From Rickettsiales bacterium (GTDB taxonomy: Bacteria > Pseudomonadota > Alphaproteobacteria > Rs-D84): 8,299 bases of DNA. The position numbers were made by a program, and so were the translations under genes. Of this stretch, positions 5,247 to 8,299 are shown one piece after another. The first letter of the stretch is position 1. Each line of letters opens with the position of its first letter. The notes under the pieces are model-generated. The model searched no databases. It had not been told where the DNA came from and saw only the letters and a program-made list of their open reading frames with translations. The DNA lies in assembly GCA_031259745.1 (NCBI GenBank), contig JAIRLB010000001.1, positions 1 to 8,299 of the forward strand. Reading direction: 5' to 3'.

Positions 5247-6397
5247 ACGGCGCCACTTTGAAATAATGCTGGTTGTTGCTTGCCGCCACCAAGTCTGTCA
5301 AAATAAAGATAGTTGATAAAATTATAGGCAAAATTAAACGATATGCGTTTTCTATCTTTATCCCTATAATTAGTCATAAACAGAGAATGATACCTTGTTC
5401 GCTTATCTTCCAATTCATAGTTAAATAATTCTATCAGTCGCTCTTGCTCAGAAATTCCTATATTGTCTGGGAACACAAGATTTATTTGATTGCGCGAAGT
5501 TTTTATGCTCACAAGGCCATCGCAATTATACTTTCTAACATCGTCAAGGCATATTTTCCCGCCGTCTGCCCCTGTATCTATCGCTTTCAGAATAATTATA
5601 TTATTTTTAATTTTAGAGTATGTTTTTTTATCCACTTTTATTTTTCGGCGCGTATCCAAATGATTATAAGCGACATCAATAAGTATATCCCCGCTTTGTA
5701 AATTATCTTCTTCAAGCCGTGCTATTCCAAGCGGATTTTTATACCTGTTTACACTTGCCAAAAATTCGCCGCCAATCTGCCAATTATATTTTTCATATAG
5801 TTTTATCTGCGTCAAAGTTTTTTGCGGATATATCATCATATCCGTTGTCATTTCTCGCGACAGATTCGTTTTTTTGCGATAATAAAACGCCATAACATTA
5901 TATGTAGTATCATTAAAAACCTGTTCTGTAAAATAATTTGCTTTTATAATCTCAAACTTTGCCAAAAATATTTCACGAATATATTTTGCATTTTCTGATG
6001 ATAAGAAATTTATTGGAACAATAGCAATTCCTTCCTCGCTATCCATAACTTTTTCAAGAGAAAGTTGATATAAGTCCGTATGTTTGCTGTGCGCCAGAAT
6101 AGAATTATCGTCAAGTTTATTTTGATATAAATACGGAGGATTTGTCAAAACAAACTCATATTTCTGCGGATTGCATAAACTATCATTACGAAAAATGTTT
6201 TTATTATCCGTCAAATCCGAATCTATATCAAAACCTTTGATGGACTTTGCGTTATTGCGTTTTGCCCAATTTAATAAATCTCCGCCGCCAGCAAAAGGGT
6301 CTGTTACGTTCTTGTTTGCAACAAATTGTTCCAGACCGCTCAGAATATAATCGGTGTTGGTGGTAAAAAATTGACCAAATTGCTGCTTACTGCACAT
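5243..6397 (-). CDS. N6-adenine DNA methyltransferase (type II, gamma-like)
   Basis: The 384-residue product carries the motifs of an N6-adenine methyltransferase in the order typical of the TaqI/Eco57I-like group: motif X (FGQFFTT, 7-13), SAM motif I DPFAGGGD (33-40), motif II GFDID (55-59), the catalytic NPPY (86-89) after EFVLT, and a later GIAIVPINFL strand. The C-terminal half (about 180-384) should hold target recognition. It would methylate adenine in a specific site and protect host DNA from the partner nuclease encoded downstream. The start at 6397 has a Shine-Dalgarno-like GAAAGGGA a few bases upstream and places motif X at the N-terminus; an upstream ATG at 6484 would add 29 unconvincing residues. 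The gene is much more AT-rich than recO or the ribosomal genes, consistent with horizontal gain. I saw no C-protein gene. Confidence 0.88.
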   Translation of the reverse strand: MCSKQQFGQFFTTNTDYILSGLEQFVANKNVTDPFAGGGDLLNWAKRNNAKSIKGFDIDSDLTDNKNIFRNDSLCNPQKYEFVLTNPPYLYQNKLDDNSILAHSKHTDLYQLSLEKVMDSEEGIAIVPINFLSSENAKYIREIFLAKFEIIKANYFTEQVFNDTTYNVMAFYYRKKTNLSREMTTDMMIYPQKTLTQIKLYEKYNWQIGGEFLASVNRYKNPLGIARLEEDNLQSGDILIDVAYNHLDTRRKIKVDKKTYSKIKNNIIILKAIDTGADGGKICLDDVRKYNCDGLVSIKTSRNQINLVFPDNIGISEQERLIELFNYELEDKRTRYHSLFMTNYRDKDRKRISFNFAYNFINYLYFDRLGGGKQQPALFQSGAV

Positions 6398-6657
6398 TTC
6401 TTCCCTTTCAATGAAAATAGTACAAAATATCCAAAATAAAAATCCAGCAAAATTACGCACGGACACGCAGGAAAAATTTGGCAAAATTTACTATGTCCGT
6501 TTTGTGTCCAAAGTTCTATGGCTGCCATATGTCATTTTATGGCGCCCAATGATACCCGAATGGCTGCAAAAATGAACAAAATCTGCATTATGGTAAATCG
6601 CGCCCGCCCCTACGACAAATTCCGTTTTCGACCCGCAATTCCCTGAAAAGGCCAGGT

Positions 6658-6673
6658 AATAAAAAATTACCTT
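6658..6673. repeat. Direct repeat flanking the restriction-modification block, right copy
   Basis: AAT-A6-TTACCTT is the counterpart of 4731-4747. This copy is also half of a local hairpin: GCCAGGTAAT on one side and ATTACCTTGGC on the other (6649-6676), with one bulged base. Confidence 0.4.
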
Positions 6674-6700
6674 GGCAATCAACTAAAACCCGATGCAATT

Positions 6701-6725
6701 ATACAGGCGGGAAACCCGCCTGTAT
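6701..6725. terminator. Strong hairpin after rplI, likely end of the ribosomal operon
   Basis: ATACAGGCGGG / CCCGCCTGTAT form a perfect 11-bp stem with a 3-base loop, about 24 bp beyond the rplI stop. The side downstream of rplI lacks a clean T-run (AATTGCATCGGGTTTT), while the other side has TGTTTAGTTTT. An outer AACTAAAAC...GTTTAGTT pairing (6681-6735) can extend the stem. It may act as a terminator or as an RNA-stabilising 3' end. Confidence 0.6.
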
Positions 6726-6749
6726 TGTTTAGTTTTCATCACTGATTGT

Positions 6750-7367
6750 TCACGCCTCTTCGGCTTTTTCCGCCAAAACCTCTGGGGATTCGGTAGCCAA
6801 TTCAATGACTTCATCCATAGCTTTTTGAGCCGCCACATTTTCTTCGGCAGCTTCGGCTTCTTCGACTTTCTTTGTTCCAAAGGTCAAAACCTTGCCGGCA
6901 ACCAACGCGTCGATTTCGTCCTGCGTCTGCGCGACATAGACTTTGACCGGCACAATAACATCCGCATGCAATGCGATCTTGGTGTCGAAAGCGCCGACAG
7001 ATTTAATCGGAGTTCCCAGCATAACCTGGGCCGATTCGATCGAAACGCCCGCAATTTCGCCCAGCATTCGCGCAATATCGCGGCTTGAGACGGAACCGTA
7101 CAGCTGGCCCGTGTCGCCGGCCTGGCGAATCATATGCAGCTTTGCCTTTGAAACGGCGTCGACCTTGCTTTCTGCCGACTTGCGCGCCGCATCTTGCCTG
7201 GCCTGCAATTCCGTCTTTTTGGATTCAAATAAAGCAACGTTTTCTTTGGAGAAACGCAAAGCCTTGCTGTTCGGCAGCAAATAGTTGCGCGCATAGCCGG
7301 TTTTTACCCCCACTATATCGCCAATATTGCCAAGCTTGTTAATTTTTTCTGTCAGAATTATTTTCAT
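6750..7367 (-). CDS. rplI: 50S ribosomal protein L9
   Basis: The 205-residue protein is L9 of the large subunit, which binds 23S rRNA near the base of the L1 stalk and supports reading-frame fidelity. The N-terminal domain is canonical: MKIILTEKINKLG, then GDIVGVKTGYARNYLLP (16-32). A long central helix (about 40-75) and the C-terminal domain (about 76-155) follow. The length exceeds the E. coli protein (149) because of an Ala/Glu-rich tail of about 40-50 residues, as is common in Alphaproteobacteria. AAAGGA precedes the ATG by about nine bases. It is the last gene of the rpsF-rpsR-rplI operon, separated from rpsR by an unusual 106-bp spacer with two hairpins. Confidence 0.97.
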   Translation of the reverse strand: MKIILTEKINKLGNIGDIVGVKTGYARNYLLPNSKALRFSKENVALFESKKTELQARQDAARKSAESKVDAVSKAKLHMIRQAGDTGQLYGSVSSRDIARMLGEIAGVSIESAQVMLGTPIKSVGAFDTKIALHADVIVPVKVYVAQTQDEIDALVAGKVLTFGTKKVEEAEAAEENVAAQKAMDEVIELATESPEVLAEKAEEA

Positions 7368-7385
7368 TTTATCTGTCCTTTGTAT

Positions 7386-7401
7386 TCCCCGCCAGCGGGG
7401 A
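7386..7401. repeat. GC hairpin in the rpsR-rplI spacer, rplI side
   Basis: TCCCCGC-CA-GCGGGGA is a 7-bp inverted repeat about 20 bp upstream of the rplI start, just before its Shine-Dalgarno. It could affect L9 translation or mRNA stability. Confidence 0.6.
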
Positions 7402-7452
7402 GGGTTAAAGTTAGGGTTTCATTTACCCAAATTTTCATAAGTTATTCCGCGC

Positions 7453-7468
7453 CCCCCCGCGAGGGGGG
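7453..7468. repeat. GC hairpin just after the rpsR stop
   Basis: CCCCCC-GCGA-GGGGGG is a 6-bp stem with a tetraloop, five bases beyond the rpsR stop in the direction of transcription. There is no T-run after it on the minus strand, so it is more likely a stability or attenuation element than a full terminator. Confidence 0.6.
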
Positions 7469-7473
7469 AATTT

Positions 7474-7701
7474 TTATCCCAGATTGTTGCGCACGAACGG
7501 CATCAGCCCCAAATGACGCGCGCGTTTGATGGCCCGCGCAAGGGCGCGCTGATCTTTCTGCGAAACGCCGGAAATGCGCGACGGCACTATCTTGCCGCGT
7601 TCCGTGACATAGTGCCCCAGCAACTTGATATCCTTATAGTCTATTACTTTGTCCTTTAACGGGTTTGCTTTTTTACGATAAATCGCCGCACGAACTGCCA
7701 T
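7474..7701 (-). CDS. rpsR: 30S ribosomal protein S18
   Basis: The 75-residue protein matches S18 in length and sequence: RKKANPL, then [28 protein letters not shown] and the C-terminal [20 protein letters not shown]18 pairs with S6 on the platform of the small subunit. Its start overlaps the rpsF stop in a TAATG junction, with GAGG inside the end of rpsF as ribosome binding site, so the two proteins should be made in step. The overlap is common for this pair. The N-terminus lacks the zinc-type cysteines that some S18 proteins carry. Confidence 0.97.
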   Translation of the reverse strand: MAVRAAIYRKKANPLKDKVIDYKDIKLLGHYVTERGKIVPSRISGVSQKDQRALARAIKRARHLGLMPFVRNNLG

Positions 7702-8039
7702 TATTCAACCTCTTCGCTATTTTTTTTCATCATGATGGACGGGGCTTTCGCCAACTCTTCCACGGATACGTTCAAGAAACGTATAACGTCTTCGTCAATG
7801 CGCATGCGGCGTTCATATTCCGCGACCTGCGCGCCCGGCAGTTCCATATTGAACATAACATAATGAGCCTTGCGGTTTTTGCGGATTATATAAGCCAAGT
7901 TCTTTAATCCCCAAAATTCCGCGGATTTTACAGAACCGCCCAATTCTTTGACAATATTTTCGAATTTCATCGCTTTTTCTTTGACCTGCGATTCGGTCAG
8001 ATCTTGGCGGAAAACCAAGACGCTTTCATAATAAGCCAT
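7701..8039 (-). CDS. rpsF: 30S ribosomal protein S6
   Basis: The 112-residue product fits S6: the opening [14 protein letters not shown], the central [23 protein letters not shown] (about 43-65) and the [13 protein letters not shown] segment (about 77-89) are hallmarks. S6 forms a heterodimer with S18 on 16S rRNA. The gene leads the operon, with AAAGGA about eight bases before the ATG. In several bacteria the S6:S18 pair represses its own mRNA through a leader structure. The leader here is about 50 nt long, but I could not identify that motif with confidence. Confidence 0.97.
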   Translation of the reverse strand: MAYYESVLVFRQDLTESQVKEKAMKFENIVKELGGSVKSAEFWGLKNLAYIIRKNRKAHYVMFNMELPGAQVAEYERRMRIDEDVIRFLNVSVEELAKAPSIMMKKNSEEVE

Positions 8040-8097
8040 TTTATTTCCTTTGGGTTAATCAGCCGACAGCACCATGCCATCAGCAGGAACAAGGCGT

Positions 8098-8125
8098 ATT
8101 ATGAAGATTTTTTTAACAAAATCAA
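8098..8125 (-). promoter_or_regulatory. Promoter of the rpsF-rpsR-rplI operon
   Basis: On the minus strand TTGATT (8125-8120), a 16-bp A/T-rich spacer and CATAAT (8103-8098) lie upstream of rpsF. The predicted start near 8091 leaves a leader of about 50 nt. The same -35 sequence, TTGATT, occurs at both promoters of the M23/prmC pair. Confidence 0.6.
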
Positions 8126-8158
8126 GCAAATAATCGGCAATTGTACTCAAAATAAAAC

Positions 8159-8299
8159 TTATCCGCCAATAATGCCATGCAAACGGTCGGACCTTCTTAT
8201 TTGTTCCCGCAATTTTGTCGATGATATGTGTTTCGTATAAGGCAGATATTCTATTCTGCATCCGATAGCCGCAATTTCCTTTGCCTGCGACGCAAAATG
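8159..8299 (-). CDS. Cytidylyltransferase-like protein, C-terminal fragment
   Basis: An open frame enters from the right edge and stops with TAA at 8159, giving 46 C-terminal residues. It contains EIAAIGCRIEYLPYTKHISSTKLREQI; the ISSTKLR segment after a YLPYT strand is typical of the end of the cytidylyltransferase-like nucleotidyltransferase fold (for example glycerol-3-phosphate cytidylyltransferase and RfaE/HldE-type domains), where it contacts the nucleotide. The HIGH-type motif would be in the missing part. It lies upstream of the ribosomal operon on the same strand but ends before that operon's promoter. The exact substrate cannot be told from this fragment. Confidence 0.6.
   Translation of the reverse strand, partial: HFASQAKEIAAIGCRIEYLPYTKHISSTKLREQIRRSDRLHGIIGG

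Larger units (their letters stand above)
6398..6749. other. Intergenic region between rplI and the methyltransferase gene
   Basis: No credible gene is seen in these 352 bp. It holds the methyltransferase Shine-Dalgarno (near 6402-6410), imperfect repeats of CGGACA/TGTCCG (about 6460-6508), a GC-rich patch (GTAGGGGCGGGCGCG on the minus strand, near 6598-6612) that recalls the palindromic-element core, a bulged hairpin at 6649-6676, and the rplI-side hairpin at 6701-6725. I found no strong -35/-10 pair for the methyltransferase. Confidence 0.5.

Noticed and set aside
6398..6484. Upstream start of the methyltransferase adding 29 residues
   Set aside because: The extra residues are hydrophobic and unlike the family, while the ATG at 6397 has a purine-rich site just upstream and puts motif X at the N-terminus.
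6491..6682. Small minus-strand open frame in the gap between rplI and the methyltransferase gene
   Set aside because: Low-quality composition, no ribosome binding site, no recognisable motif, and it covers hairpin sequence.
8055..8261. Small minus-strand open frame covering the rpsF promoter
   Set aside because: A different frame over 8159-8299 shows clear cytidylyltransferase-like sequence, and this one spans the promoter and leader of rpsF.

Overview
The window looks like a chromosomal segment of an alphaproteobacterium. This rests on the alphaproteobacterial style of L9 (a long acidic tail), RecO and the M23 peptidase, on the rpsF-rpsR-rplI order, and on intergenic palindromes. Base composition is mixed: core genes are moderate in GC, while the restriction-modification block is visibly AT-rich. 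No rRNA, tRNA or CRISPR array was seen. Species cannot be named from this sequence alone.

Layout, left to right. At 1-240 lies the start of an unknown secreted protein (minus strand, cut by the window edge). At 241-793 there is no intact gene: this stretch holds a ParB/RepB-like N-terminal remnant (plus strand) interrupted by a palindromic element (628-756). At 794-2038 is an M23 cell-wall peptidase (minus). It diverges from prmC (2060-2833, plus), with only 21 bp between the two start codons. A strong bidirectional terminator (2910-2935) separates prmC from a converging membrane-anchored DsbA-like thiol oxidoreductase (2960-3781, minus). A second copy of the palindromic element (3852-3979) sits between that gene and recO (3969-4691, minus) and supplies the stop codon of recO. 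Next is an AT-rich restriction-modification pair: a short putative endonuclease (4746-5246) translationally coupled to an N6-adenine methyltransferase (5243-6397). The pair is bracketed by a near-identical 16-17 bp direct repeat. Last comes the ribosomal operon rpsF-rpsR-rplI (8039 down to 6750), preceded by the C-terminal end of a cytidylyltransferase-like protein (8159-8299).

How the parts work together. Most genes are housekeeping: translation (S6, S18, L9, PrmC), recombinational repair (RecO), the envelope (M23 peptidase, DsbA-like protein). The restriction-modification pair looks like a later insertion between the rplI terminator and the recO promoter. Its R gene may be 3'-truncated, because its last codons are the transcription terminator.

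The two most unusual signals are these. First, the palindromic element family is about 128 bp long, and its terminal arms differ between the two copies yet remain perfectly complementary within each copy (three compensated base pairs). Second, the M23/prmC divergent promoter is nearly mirror-symmetric: overlapping -10 boxes place both transcription starts at or beside the ATG, implying two leaderless mRNAs. recO appears to have a similar leaderless promoter, whereas rpsF, rplI, the methyltransferase and the DsbA-like gene have Shine-Dalgarno sequences.
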